In this document: piece by piece, positions 47,530 to 58,874 of the stretch
Position numbering within the stretch: position 1 is the first letter of the stretch
Layout: each line of letters starts with the position of its first letter
Source of the DNA: Taenia hydatigena
Lineage: Eukaryota; Platyhelminthes; Cestoda; Cyclophyllidea; Taeniidae
DNA length: 64,000 nucleotides
Direction: 5' to 3'
NCBI GenBank assembly: GCA_036345935.2
Contig: JADWOT020000009.1
Span: 13,280,818-13,344,817, forward strand
Program-made: the position numbers and the translations under genes
Notes under the pieces: generated by a model
What the model saw: only the letters and a program-made list of their open reading frames with translations
What the model was told of the DNA's origin: nothing
The model's database searches: none

Positions 47530-48465
47530 GATTAGAATACGTCAACTCTAAGTGGTGGTGGTGGTGGTGGTGGTGGTGGTGGTGGTGGTGGCGGTGGTGG
47601 TGGAAATGAATGTTGCATGGCATCACTTGAGTGAATAATTGGGAGAGAGGAAAGAAGGGAGGAAGGCTGAAAAAGGAATGGTAAAGGATTGAATGATTGA
47701 ATGGAAAAAGAGAAATAGGGAGGGATGGAGGGAGGGAGTAAATGAAGTAGTGAGGAAGTAGAATGGAATGATGGGGTTTATGAGGAGAAAGAAATAAGTA
47801 AGAATAATGTTTGAGAAATAGAGGTGACGTAGAGAAGGGAGCCTACTAGCTTCCCCTATAAGCAATTGTGATAATAGTGTTGGAATATCTAATGGGTGTG
47901 TGGGTGTTGGGTGGGCTGGAAGAAGGGAAGGTGCCGAAAATTGGAGGGAACGAAGAAGCCTGGTAGAAGGAAGTGTGCAAGTAAAGAGAAAAGAGGTGCG
48001 AAATGGAAAGGGGAAGGAGCAATGAGAGAGGAGTGGTGGAACTGAGCACAGAATGCGCGAATAGACGATACGCGGACACTCAAAATTGTGCATCAAATAT
48101 GCTTTTATTAGTGCGCACCAATCCGCAAATGACTCATGATTATAAGAATATGGGGGGCTATCAAGCCTTCCGTGACCGTCAACAGTTCCAATTTTGCTCA
48201 GTTTCCTTTCCACCCAACTGCTATAATAGTACCGTAGCTAGAGACGTTCGGTTTTAAAATGTGCACATACACTGCACAAACACGTCTATCTACAAGCTCA
48301 AGGGGTAAAGTGACAAGCAATTAAGCCTTGATGATGAAGCGTTCGACACCGGATGCAGAAGGATCTGTTTAGGTGCATCCAAGTTTTCCTCCGTGATTCT
48401 GCGTTGTTCGTGGAGGAGAGGCCCAAAAATGTGATGATAGCGTCGATGCCGATGGCGAATTAGCC
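47530..48465 (-). repeat. Dispersed repeat family R (arm B copy) with expanded GGT array
   Basis: Counterpart of 6965-7860. At 47553-47602 it has about 16 GGT units, interrupted once by GGC, where arm A has only about five ACC units (7822-7837). Confidence 0.85.
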
Positions 48466-49969
48466 GTTTTGCTGAAACATGCCGAAATATGCGAACTGAG
48501 ACACTGAAGTCGTTCTGGTGTCCGGAAAGTAGTGCTTGTGCATGCAGTACGCTTGATGTAAAGCGAGGCCACCGACTGCGCCTGTCCTCATCTCAGCGTG
48601 TAATTTAAATATAGAGAGGTGATGGTCGTATCTTTGACTAAAGCTTACCGAACTGTGCTAGCTTTCTTGATTTGCTTTCCAATTTTGGAGCCACTTTTCC
48701 TACTCGCTCCTACTTTGAGAAGTGTGCAAGTTATTTGTCTGAGAGACTATTTAAAGCACCTGGTGTCTTGGATGACTCTCACCTAACATACTTGAACACC
48801 TCACTGCTGGATGACATACGGGCATTAAGTAGGAGACCGATGAGTTGTAGAAGAAACCCACTGAGGAATGCATTCGAATAAAGATGTATAGTCAAGTCCA
48901 TCAAGGCGCAACAGCATTCACCTGATAACAACGCCTTTAAGCTGTATTTCAATGCTAGTCCCAACAGCTTAACACTCGACAATTTCATTCAAAGCACCAG
49001 GCGCTTACACATGAAAAGGCAAAACCATTGCACACAGCCCCTCCCCCCTCCATTTCTCCACCTTAATCACTTAAGGGGACAAACTCAAGTCTAATGACAA
49101 AAGAACGCGGGTCAACTGCTTCTTCCCAAAATCAAAACCCAAGACACCAAGTGACACGATCTGTTCCAAAACAACCAAATCAACTGCTTCACTCAACGGC
49201 ACGAGCAGCCCACGAAGGCATCAAATCAGACAGGATCAGTGGCAGTCGACGCCGCACAGTAATACAAACGCTCGCTTGAGATTCTCTACACATGCATGAA
49301 TAATAAATTCAAATAGACCCTGCGATTCCCTCACCTATTTGGTGCTATATGAGCGTCCCGACGCACTAAGCAGATGGGCAGATGTTAGAATGTAGAGTGG
49401 GCGGATGGATAGTATAGCCTATAAGCACGCTTTGCTTTCATTGTGTCTGAATTTTTAAGCATTATTTACCGATTCCCTAAAATATTGCATTCGTCTTTGC
49501 TTTACCGTACCACATTTGGTGCACATCCGAGTAATGCTAATGAGTAGAATTGAAGTGACGGAAATTTTAACCTTACGAGACGTAGCAATGGAAGTGGTTT
49601 CAATGTGTTAAACGGATGGAAATGCATTGAAGTGTAAATCGATTAAATGCACATAAGCGACTTGTTGATTGGCTGATGGAAAGGCGTGATCTGTACACAG
49701 ATGCATAAATAGGATGGAGGGTCGGCACGGTCTGCCGCGCTGTGGTTGCGTGAGACGCGTCTCTGGATTCGACTGCAAGGACGCCTGAGAGCGTGTGTAG
49801 GGTGTTTTGGAGATCGTGATCCGCGGCGCCGTCATGTACACTGGGCATGCGACGCTCGAGGATGTCATGGTTAGGACTGTGAACCAAGTCCTTAGGCATC
49901 AGGGTCTTGCTCTCTGCAGCTTCGGTGGCTAGATTGCGGTATAGCCGATAGACAGACAGGCGGAGACGT
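48466..49969. repeat. Extra segment in arm B absent from arm A
   Basis: In A the sequence gcaacgtct joins directly to aattcgccatcgg. In B about 1.5 kb lies between these points, with CT at both joints. The segment carries a repeat Q copy (48466-48990, matching 15495-16050), a piece matching 11340-11465 (49160-49280), and about 650 bp of otherwise single-copy DNA. No target duplication or transposon ends are clear, so a deletion in A is as likely as an insertion in B. Confidence 0.85.
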
Positions 49970-50099
49970 TGCAGCTGGTGTGTGAACGCTGCAACGGCCC
50001 TGTTTATGGCGCCTTCCAACACCACATTGCAGGTTGCATTAATGTCGTCCTGTTCTATTCACAAGGCAACTGAGGCGGTGTAGGCAGGCCGTGTTGGGT

Positions 50100-53000
50100 A
50101 GCTGAGGCAGAGTTGGGAGTAAACTAGCAGGGCTTGGCTGTGCGTGTTGGAGATACGTAGGTGGGTCGCTGTAATGAAGCCTTTTGACTCACTGCAGCCG
50201 TTTCTCCTTTGTCTTTGCTTGTTCGGCTTTCGGCTGTTCGTTCAACAGCCACAACGGACGTAGAGTAGGGATGGAGGTATGGCAATGGGCGACTGGATGA
50301 TGAATGTGCGTATTGGGGGATGGCTGTTGATGCGTGGAGGGAGCATTGCATCTGAGGTCGGTAGTGGCGTGTGTTTCACCACCAATCTCGTTGTTGATGG
50401 TGACCGTTGGCTTGGTGAGGTGTCTCTGCTTTCCCACACTTTGTTGGCTTATGCTAGGCTAAGCTAAAGTGAAATAGCCTAGGCGGCTGCACTAGATTAC
50501 TCTATTCCACTTTACACTGCAGAATTTAATTAACATCTGCGCTGACCATTATTGCCCGAAAACCTGAGCGCTTTGGCGGTCGGACATTCAAACCAGCACG
50601 TTCCGCGTAGATGCCACGATGCAGCGGGTGGTGCACACCACCAATAGGACCTAACCATTGTTAGTGTTAGATGTATGCGATGGAATATCTAACTGGTCTC
50701 TACGTGGAACTGTGCATCCATAGGCACCCACTGTCGAGGTTTCCAAGCTGCGGCTTTCACGTCTGGCTTTGGTACTGGTCTCAGTGTAATCAATGGTGTG
50801 ATACATTTAAACTGCATTCGCAGCAACGTTTTGCATTTCAACTTAGATGCAGGGCGAATCACACTGGAAGGAGGCGCGTTTGGCTAAATAGCATCCCACA
50901 TTTTATTGTTAATTGCCTGGCTAATCTCCTGGTCAGGAAAGACACCACAGATCCCACCCGAATTACCATGTCACGAAATTGGTGTCGATTAAATGCGACT
51001 GCTTTGCGAACCCTCGTAATAGCGCTTTGGGGTATGGGAAGTCAAGGTATAAATGCATATTGACCCATTCTGAGCAACTGATTAAGACAATTAAATGAAC
51101 TTGGAATCATGCTCCGTTGGTCCAAGTTTCCCTTCACCACGTTATAAGGCCTGCTTGCGTGGAGAGCTACATGCATGGACCCGTAACCAGGACGCAACGG
51201 TGATCAAGAGTTGTCTCTTTAGAGCCGATTGTTTTGCTCAGACTTTTCCAAATTTAAAGCAATGCAATGCAATGCAATCCCCCTTGTTTTCGTTACTGAT
51301 TACCTCCAACTGCATTGAAGGACGTGTCAACAAGCAGCGCTAAGTGTTTATCCACTCGAAAGATTGATGCATAGGTGCTTTTGGACGAATTGTGAACCAC
51401 TGCAGCGTCACAGCATAAGGATGAAATACAACGAAGTAGTCACGATAGCCTGTGACTGCCATCTGACAATTGCGCGATGCTCTTCTCCAGTATAGTTGCG
51501 AAGACACCAAAAGGGAATTAACTTTCAATTAATAGGTGGAAGGAACGAGTGACCTGTAACTTGGGTAATACGATCATCCTGCCAACATTCGTTCACGTCG
51601 ACGTGTGGCTTATTGGAATGAACGATTGTTCACATTTTCGCAGTTCATGACAGGATTATTTACAGCGTGACTGCTTGAAACAATGTGGGACCCCACCAGT
51701 TCTACGCCATTCATTTGAAGGGCAATGCGTTAGACATAGGAGGGTCGACTAGTTGACAAATACAGGCATTTGTTTTTATGCAGGAAAGACTGCATGCTTG
51801 TGCGACGATTATTCACGTAATGACTGATGCTGGACCACGTTGGTGGATATTGGCGAGAAAACAGGTAACAGTGTCGAATGCGTTGCTGTAGTGAGTTTTC
51901 ACTCCACATAGGAGATTTTGACGACACGACGAAAACCAATGAGTTGACATCATGGTGTGGATAATTTAATCCCTCCCACAAGGACTGATCCACTTGCACG
52001 CCGACACCTCTTTCGCGTAATCATTCTCTGCCAGCACCCCTCCATACTGGTGCCTTCTCGTCTCATCTACTTACTTCTGCACAGTTTTTTCAACAGTTAG
52101 CCCCCGCATTTCGTTCGTTTCGCGTCCTTCATCACGCTTTTTTATTTAACACCTACATCACTTCCGACAGCATGCATTATCAACGATTTCGACGCAAAGC
52201 AAAGTCATCAGGTTTGCTTGCATCCCTCACCGGTGAGACAATCAAACGTGGGTGGTGCGCACAATGTGATGTTGAAGTCGGCCCTGAACAGAGTCGCTGC
52301 AGCTTCCACACAGCATCTGCCGCGATCTCCTCATCAATCCACGCATCAGCTTAGAAGCAACCAAACTACTGAAGCCAGAGTGGATACGACCTTGGCGCAT
52401 GATGGTATAGGTTTGGCCCGTGGCGCTTTCTGTGTCAACCTATCACGGAATAGCAGGTGACCTTGCCCAGAGAGAACCTTAAGCGCCAAACGAAACGTCT
52501 AGTGATTAGGCTCACAGATGTTGTGATTAAGCTTCATGGCACCCTTCATGCTGACTTGCAGCCCATTTCCGTGAGACGTGGTGCCTCTATACTCAAGAGC
52601 CCTTCCTTTCTTACCACGGCCAAACAATGCTCATTTGTAAAAGTGCTCTACTATCAGGCTTCTCTTCATTCTTTGCATCCAAGTACTTTTGCAGCTGTAT
52701 AGTCATCGTCGCAAAGACAATTCTACTCAGTTGCTTGTAACTTACATAGGCCTGAGCTAAGTATACATTTATATCTTCCCTTATTTGGTTCCTTTCGCTC
52801 CATTCCTTCTCAAAATTCAGCTCATTGTACCCTTCCAAATGCACAGCCACTGTCGTTTGCTTCCATCAGAGGGTTGGAAGCACAGCTTCCCTCCTCTTCC
52901 GCTGATGCTCAATGCTTTCCTCAGGCATCGAATGAGAGAGCCTACCGAGAAAATAACTTTGTCCACTACATCCAAGTCTTCTGCAGTGAGTCGCCGATTC

Positions 53001-53310
53001 ATTTTCCTACTTACACCCCTATCACATGCGCGTGCCCTCACAGTGCTTTTACAAACGCGAAACCATCAGCTTACATACTGCATTACAACTGCTTGCTAGG
53101 CGTTACCCGTTGCGCTGCAGTAAGCAAAAGAAACGGTAGTTTGAGTAAGTTAGACTTAGCTACACTACACTGCCACTTCGTTTGCCAATTCAACTTGACT
53201 AGAAGGCTTTGAGCACAAATTAGCCTTTCTCATGTTGTCTCAGATACATTTAAAAACAGGATGCACACAGAGGACCACTCGGCTAGCTCAGCCTCATTGT
53301 CGCAAATGTC
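50100..53310. other. 3' flank of EXOSC10-like copy 2, no recognised gene
   Basis: Inverted counterpart of 3620-6840. It carries the same open frames as arm A (for example 50671-51063) and the same ATTGC repeat near 51260. Nothing here shows coding function beyond DNA identity of the arms. Confidence 0.6.
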
Positions 53311-56300
53311 TCATTCACCATTCTTCTTCGCTGGCAGTGGGAAGTGCTGTTGATATGAAGGATGGGCTCTCTTCCACCATAACATTGGGTCTGCTACTTC
53401 AATCGGCCCGGCACCATCCAAAATCTGCAAAGGGACATTAACAGTGGCATGTTTAGCAAAGCACTACCTTATGACTCAACTCAAAGCGCATTACAGTGCC
53501 ATCTACAACATGAATCGACTGTCATTCATGCTTACCTCAAGGAACGGTCTCAGAGATTGAGGTCGGTGGGGAAGTGTGCGTCCAAACACAGAGGGTGCCC
53601 GGTTAATTCGCGGCTGTTTAGGTGACGCAACGCAGAAGTCGTTGGAAGCGGGCGCTTGCTCAACAGCCGAGCGTGGCGCAGTGATATATGAGGGCACCAC
53701 ATTGATGGTTGACGTTGCCGCAGTCACTGATCCCACTACGGCTATATCGGCATCAATTTCCTGTAGAAAACAGCGAAAGCTGACGATGGAGCACTGCTAA
53801 TTGAGCACTTGCATAGGGCACACAATGAAGATTACCTGCTCCACATGACTGCCACTTCTAGCACTGAGAACAACTTCGTGAAATTGCCACACGTATTTGT
53901 GCAGCAGCGGTGGTACCCGAGGATTGCAGCACGCGTACATCCCACTTCTCTCCCTACACACAACGCACATGAATGCTTGTGCTACTAACTACGAACAGTA
54001 GAACCTCAGAGTAAATCATGCAAAGGGACTTACGTGGGCAGCAGTGCAGCTATTTGATGTAGTATGCGATTGGGAAGGACGAAGCTAAAACCGAAGGGAA
54101 AGATAAAGATTTAGTAGATTCAGTCTTCTATCATCTAGTCTTAACAATGCTCTCCCACCCTGACGACTTGTATTCAACACCTTCGACGACTTTAAACGCA
54201 CTACTCCAAACATCCGACAAACCATCGCCTCTGATTGAATGTAACCCTTCTCCCTATGGATTGTCTACACATGATGACGCGAGTTGATACAGCCAGCCCG
54301 AAAGTGGGGTTGTATGCACTCTTCACAGATATGCTGACTGAGTAGAAGTGAATGAGCACTTCCATTCACATCACCAAGTAGGAAGTTTCAAGAGCAGTTA
54401 GCCGTCGCATGTCGATCTGTCATTCCGCCTCTTTACACGCATGATGAAGTGGAACGAAACAACCAACTAAGCACACCTACCCCATAATGGCGCTAAAACG
54501 ACAATTTGTTGAGAAGGCACAGCGTTTAAGCCGCTCCTACATCCTCCATCCCAAAACACCCTACCTAGCACAAGAGCCAAACCATGTCAACCACGGTAAT
54601 AATAGCACCTTTCAAATGCCCAATGTTCAATCAGCGACCGTTATGATATTATTTCGAAGTGCTGCAATGCCTGTGAGTGGCCACAAAGAGGCATGATAAG
54701 GAGGGAATGGGGAGCATACCCGTGACTTTCGTCCTCATTTCGTGCAATGGTGTCTCGCAATATGCACAGATACTTGAGAGCGTAGAGCTGACGCTTGTCC
54801 AGAGACTCCCTCACCACCGCATGCGATTTCGACAGATACTCCAATGCGTTAAACTGCGGTTTCTTGTAAATCTAATGTGAGGAAACAACAAGAAGGAGAG
54901 CAGTCAAAGAAAATGGAGAGTGCCGAATAGGTGGAGCAGAAGAGTGATACGTACACGCAGACAAAGCTGCTGACTGCGTTGTAGAACCTCAGTGAGGAGA
55001 CCTTGATCAGCTAACATGCCGCGAAGCACCTCAGCCACGTAGAGCAGATAGTGTGTATCTGAGCGAGCATAGTCCATCATCTCCTTGGGGAGAGGTCTAA
55101 GCGTAGAAAATGCCCACAATAGCCCCAAGAAGTGGCATTGCCTATTACAACATCATAGCAGACTAGGCAATTTATTACGCAACATAAGCTGACCCTTGCC
55201 TCCACTACGAGTGCCTCCCATCATGCCGTCCAAACGTGTAATACTTTAGTCCTTATGCATCACGGACATAGAAGCATTCATGATAGGCTCCTGGGCCTGG
55301 GCCATGCAACATGCCACAGCGTCAGCTGAGACACTTGTATTAACTACCAAATGACTACCTCAGCACCAAGGATAAGGGAAGTAGTGGGGGGAGTATATCA
55401 TGAAAGACTAGCACAATACAGCATGTCCCCAAGTACTGAATAAGCCAATAAGTGAGAGTAAGTAATTGTGGCTTGCGAAGTCTTCACTTCCCCAATGGGA
55501 TATTCTGCAGCCGCAGCCACAGCAGCCGTAGCCGCAGCAGCAGCAGCAGCAGCTACACGCACCTCACGGTGGCGTTCACTATGAACTCACCTTATTCTCC
55601 AATCGGCCAACTGGAGTGCTTTGTTAGGAAGAAAGCCAACAAAGCACTGCAGTAGGTAAGCAAGGGAAAATCGCGGAAAACGCAGTGCCCGAGCTGCCTG
55701 TCCGGTGTCGAAGAGATTTACCATGTACACACCGAAGTCTCGTTGCAGCCACATGAGGTCCAAATCGGAGCCGTGAAGTACCTTCACAAGCCTCGGATCA
55801 GTGAACACATAGTTCAACTGGTCGAGGTGGTCATGAAGAGCAAGGGCATCAACAATGTAATCCTTGGTACGCGTAGACAGCTGGATGAGGCATGTCATGC
55901 CCAGGAATGTGCGGTAACTGTGGTGCTGTTATCGAAAGAGGCAACAATTACAAGGCTTCTAGCCTAAAGGTACATGGAGCAAAAGCATGCTGCATTACGA
56001 CGCTACTTACTTCTAGATCAACAGCGATTTCTGCCGCTGTACTCAATTCCGCCAACATATTACTTAGGCCGTCCACGGTCTCGATGATATCCAGTGGTGT
56101 TTCCTCCAGAGAAAGTGGCCTTGCATTCGGTGTGGTGCTGTCATATTCGTACTGCCCTAAGCTCCTTCCGTACGCCTCCAGCTCTGATAGATAGGGGTGC
56201 ATGTAATCACCAGTTTGGGGATCTGCTTCAAAAGTGCAATCTAAAAGAACAACGCGCATTAGATAGGAAGCCTCAAAACTCCAAGTTATCTGTTTGAAAC

Positions 56301-56564
56301 GAGGCGAGATAAACACCTTGCAAGTGGACGATTGCATTTGGTTTTGAATTCAAAGTTGGCACGAACGGTGAGTAACTGTTGTCCGGTCGACGAGCGAAGA
56401 AATCTTGTGGCCGGACAGGAATAGAGTTGGTGGGCAATCCAGCTTTGGTATCAATAGGGATCGCAGTCTATCATCAACAAAATCACAACGTTTATTCATC
56501 TTACAGGAAGGAGACATCGTGAAGCGCCTGCTGCATCGTCTTCACCACAACCGTTCTCATGCAT
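53311..56564 (-). CDS. EXOSC10: EXOSC10/Rrp6-like 3'-5' exonuclease, copy 2
   Basis: Exons (minus): 56505-56564, 56317-56467, 56011-56240, 55591-55925, 54955-55096, 54720-54871, 54034-54084, 53836-53953, 53536-53760 and 53311-53424. All ten join in phase to 525 residues with intact GT-AG borders. The DEDD-Y residues are kept (VDLE, HGSDLD, YARSD), with QLADWRIR before Exo III matching the family better than copy 1. Copy-specific changes include R for W in the RINRAPSV word of exon 9. The arrangement is head-to-head with copy 3: their ATGs are 2310 bp apart, each with its own TATA box. It lacks the PMC2NT and C-terminal regions of full-length EXOSC10. Confidence 0.88.
55530..55555 (-). repeat. 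CTG/CAG microsatellite in copy 2 intron
   Basis: Short version (about six CAG units on the + strand) of the tract at 1365-1425. Copy 3 has the same short form near 59886-59905. Confidence 0.8.
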
Positions 56565-56603
56565 CTCGATGACAGTACTGGGACAGCGCGAGTGAGCATC
56601 ACG

Positions 56604-56611
56604 TATATATA
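56604..56611 (-). promoter_or_regulatory. TATA box of EXOSC10-like copy 2
   Basis: TATATATA on the minus strand, 40 bp before the ATG at 56564, identical to copy 1. Confidence 0.6.
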
Positions 56612-56918
56612 GACGGGGCACTAGCCTCCAGCCAATGAAAACAAAGCTGCCTTCAAAATGATCATGAAGTGAATTGCTATCGAGGAGGGTTCGACTGCCA
56701 AAGTGAGTGATGTAAGGTGAACAGAAATCAGAAAAGCACGAGGACACATAATGAATCAGCTTATACATGCCCTGATTCCAGGCGTAGAAAGAAACTTCGC
56801 TGTGCATGCAATGAATGATCGTGCTTTGCGATAATATGTTTCTCTCCTGTCATTTTGCCTTTTGAAACGGTGTTAACAATGCTCGCTAGAAATGTTGTGG
56901 TGACATTTCCTAAAGGAT

Positions 56919-58699
56919 GCGCGGTGATAGGACAACAACAACATCAACAATTCAGTCCTAATAGGAGGAAGTTGTGGAGCAGGGGCGCAATAGGATGAGC
57001 AAATCCTTGATGCGTGATTGTGCACGGTAAAACTGGCAAGTTGAGGCCGACTCGAATGGACATCATTCAAATGTCATGAATGGGAAATGAATAAGACCGC
57101 TTCATATCAAAAGCAGCCATACCTTGCGTTTCTAAAGCCGTTTACAGAGGTCACGACAGGAAGGCAATGACAAATTTGGATTTAAGTAACAGCAAAACTG
57201 GTTGAGTGTAGCTGCAGGCAATGCGGAGACTCGAAGGGCAGCCACACAGGACATCAGCTGCATGATGCGCCCCGCTACGACAGACGCCTCTCGAGATGTA
57301 GCCAAGGCATGGCACATTAATTGCATAGAGCTGGATCGAGTTTGTTGCATGGATGAGGTCTACTCATGCTGTCATGCTGTGTGGAGCTAGAGTGAGACCT
57401 ACTCAGTTGTTGGCAAGACAAGAGTAGTCCTCGCATTGCAGACCAGAGACGAGCGATCGTCCTTTTCTCAGCTGTCCAAGTGAAAACCGATCACGCATAT
57501 CGAAACTCAGCACGATTTGTGCAAGGCAGGTATGATTCCATCACCATCATCATCATCATCACATCACCATCACCACCACCATCGTCATTGTTGTCGTCGT
57601 CTAACGCAATTAAATAGGGCAAAGTGAGTAACTCGAACGACCTACTTCGATGTGGTTAGATGTGTGAGCACAACTAAACGGTCGCATTCCAGAACGGTCG
57701 AAACAGAAGGCTCACCAACTTCACCCATCACAAATGGTCATGAATGGCTATGCTCCGCTTAGTGTTGCCGCAGCAGGCTACGTCTCTTTCACTCCCCCAT
57801 TAGGTCATAGAATGCGTGAACCAAGGGTGGGAAATCTCGCACCAACTGAATGCCGCGCGACATTACTGTTGCTATGATGGTGGTGACTTGGGAACGAACC
57901 ACGACACGACAGCCACCCTCGACATCGAATATCACAGCCGAGCGCCTTTGAAACGTTTGCATCTATCAGTCAGAGGACTAACTGCTGAGCGAATGCGAGA
58001 TTGAACCCAAGGTATTAGGTGAATCTGAAACGGCGTTGGTTGGAGAGACGGAGTGGGGTGGAGAGAGAGGTATTATTTCACGCCTTCGTTGTGCTTTAGA
58101 GATTTCGGGGGTAGACAAATAGTGTTGGTGACTAACATCCACATACAACTGTGTGACAAGTTCTACTGCTTATGCCACCCTCACGGCTTGAAAGCCATTG
58201 GAAGTGTGAGAGCTCCAGTTTGACATTAACTACACCATGCACACTGTGCGTACCATTGACTGCAACTCGTTGAAGACCTCTAGCAAATACAAGTCTAATG
58301 CATCAGCGCTATGCCTTCAATCTGTTATTCGAGTGGCTGAACTTCAGTGCTGCCTATGACGGAGGGCGGAGATATGCCCTTCTACTTGCCAAAGCGATGT
58401 GTACTCCACTCAAGCATAACATCTTGTTCGTTTGTCTCCAAGATGGACGCCAGAGGCTGAACGGTAGCTTCCTTTACTCAATACAACTTTGTCGAGGAGT
58501 CTGGACCCAGCACAGGACATTCCTGTTGGCAATTTGCCCTAATTCAGCTTTATGACAAACACTGAACATTAATGACTCATCGGAGGAACATTTACGTTGA
58601 GCTGAACATTGGTGGTGTTGGTGAATTTGGGCAATTAGAATGGCCAGCGAAGTACCCTGAAAGTTCATTTTCCTTGCGACTAGTGTTTTCACTAAGGCA
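56919..58699. other. Spacer between arms B and C
   Basis: Single-copy DNA between the two head-to-head genes. It contains a CAT/CAC-rich microsatellite at about 57539-57583. Frames such as 57132-57350 (-) and 58298-58555 (+) are open, but neither shows PMC2NT-like features nor a splice path to the EXOSC10-like first exons, so no N-terminal extension is called. Confidence 0.6.
57539..57583 (+). repeat. CAT/CAC trinucleotide-rich tract
   Basis: Imperfect repeats of ATC and ACC for about 45 bp, followed by GTC/GTT units. Confidence 0.8.
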
Positions 58700-58827
58700 A
58701 TGCTTTCCTGATTTCTGTTCACCTTACATCACTCACTTTGGCAGTCGAACCCTCCTCGATAGCAATTCACTTCATGATCATTTTGAAGGCAGCTTTGTTT
58801 TCATTGGCTGGAGGCTAGTGCCCCGTC

Positions 58828-58835
58828 TATATATA
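58828..58835 (+). promoter_or_regulatory. TATA box of EXOSC10-like copy 3
   Basis: TATATATA 40 bp before the ATG at 58875. Only about 127 bp upstream of it is shared with the other copies, so any shared promoter function must lie within that stretch. Confidence 0.6.
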
Positions 58836-58874
58836 CGTGATGCTCACTCGCGCTGTCCCAGTACTGTCATCGAG

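Larger units (their letters stand above)
47158..56918 (-). repeat. Arm B of the inverted repeat
   Basis: Reverse complement of arm A (1-8225), and over 56740-49950 also of arm C. It has about 1.5 kb more than A, at 48466-49969. Many single-base states are shared with C against A, and a few are unique. Confidence 0.93.

Noticed and set aside
57132..57350. Minus frame upstream of EXOSC10-like copy 2 as the missing N-terminal domain
   Set aside because: No resemblance to PMC2NT could be seen and no phase-matched donor leads to the exon at 56505-56564 or 56317-56467.
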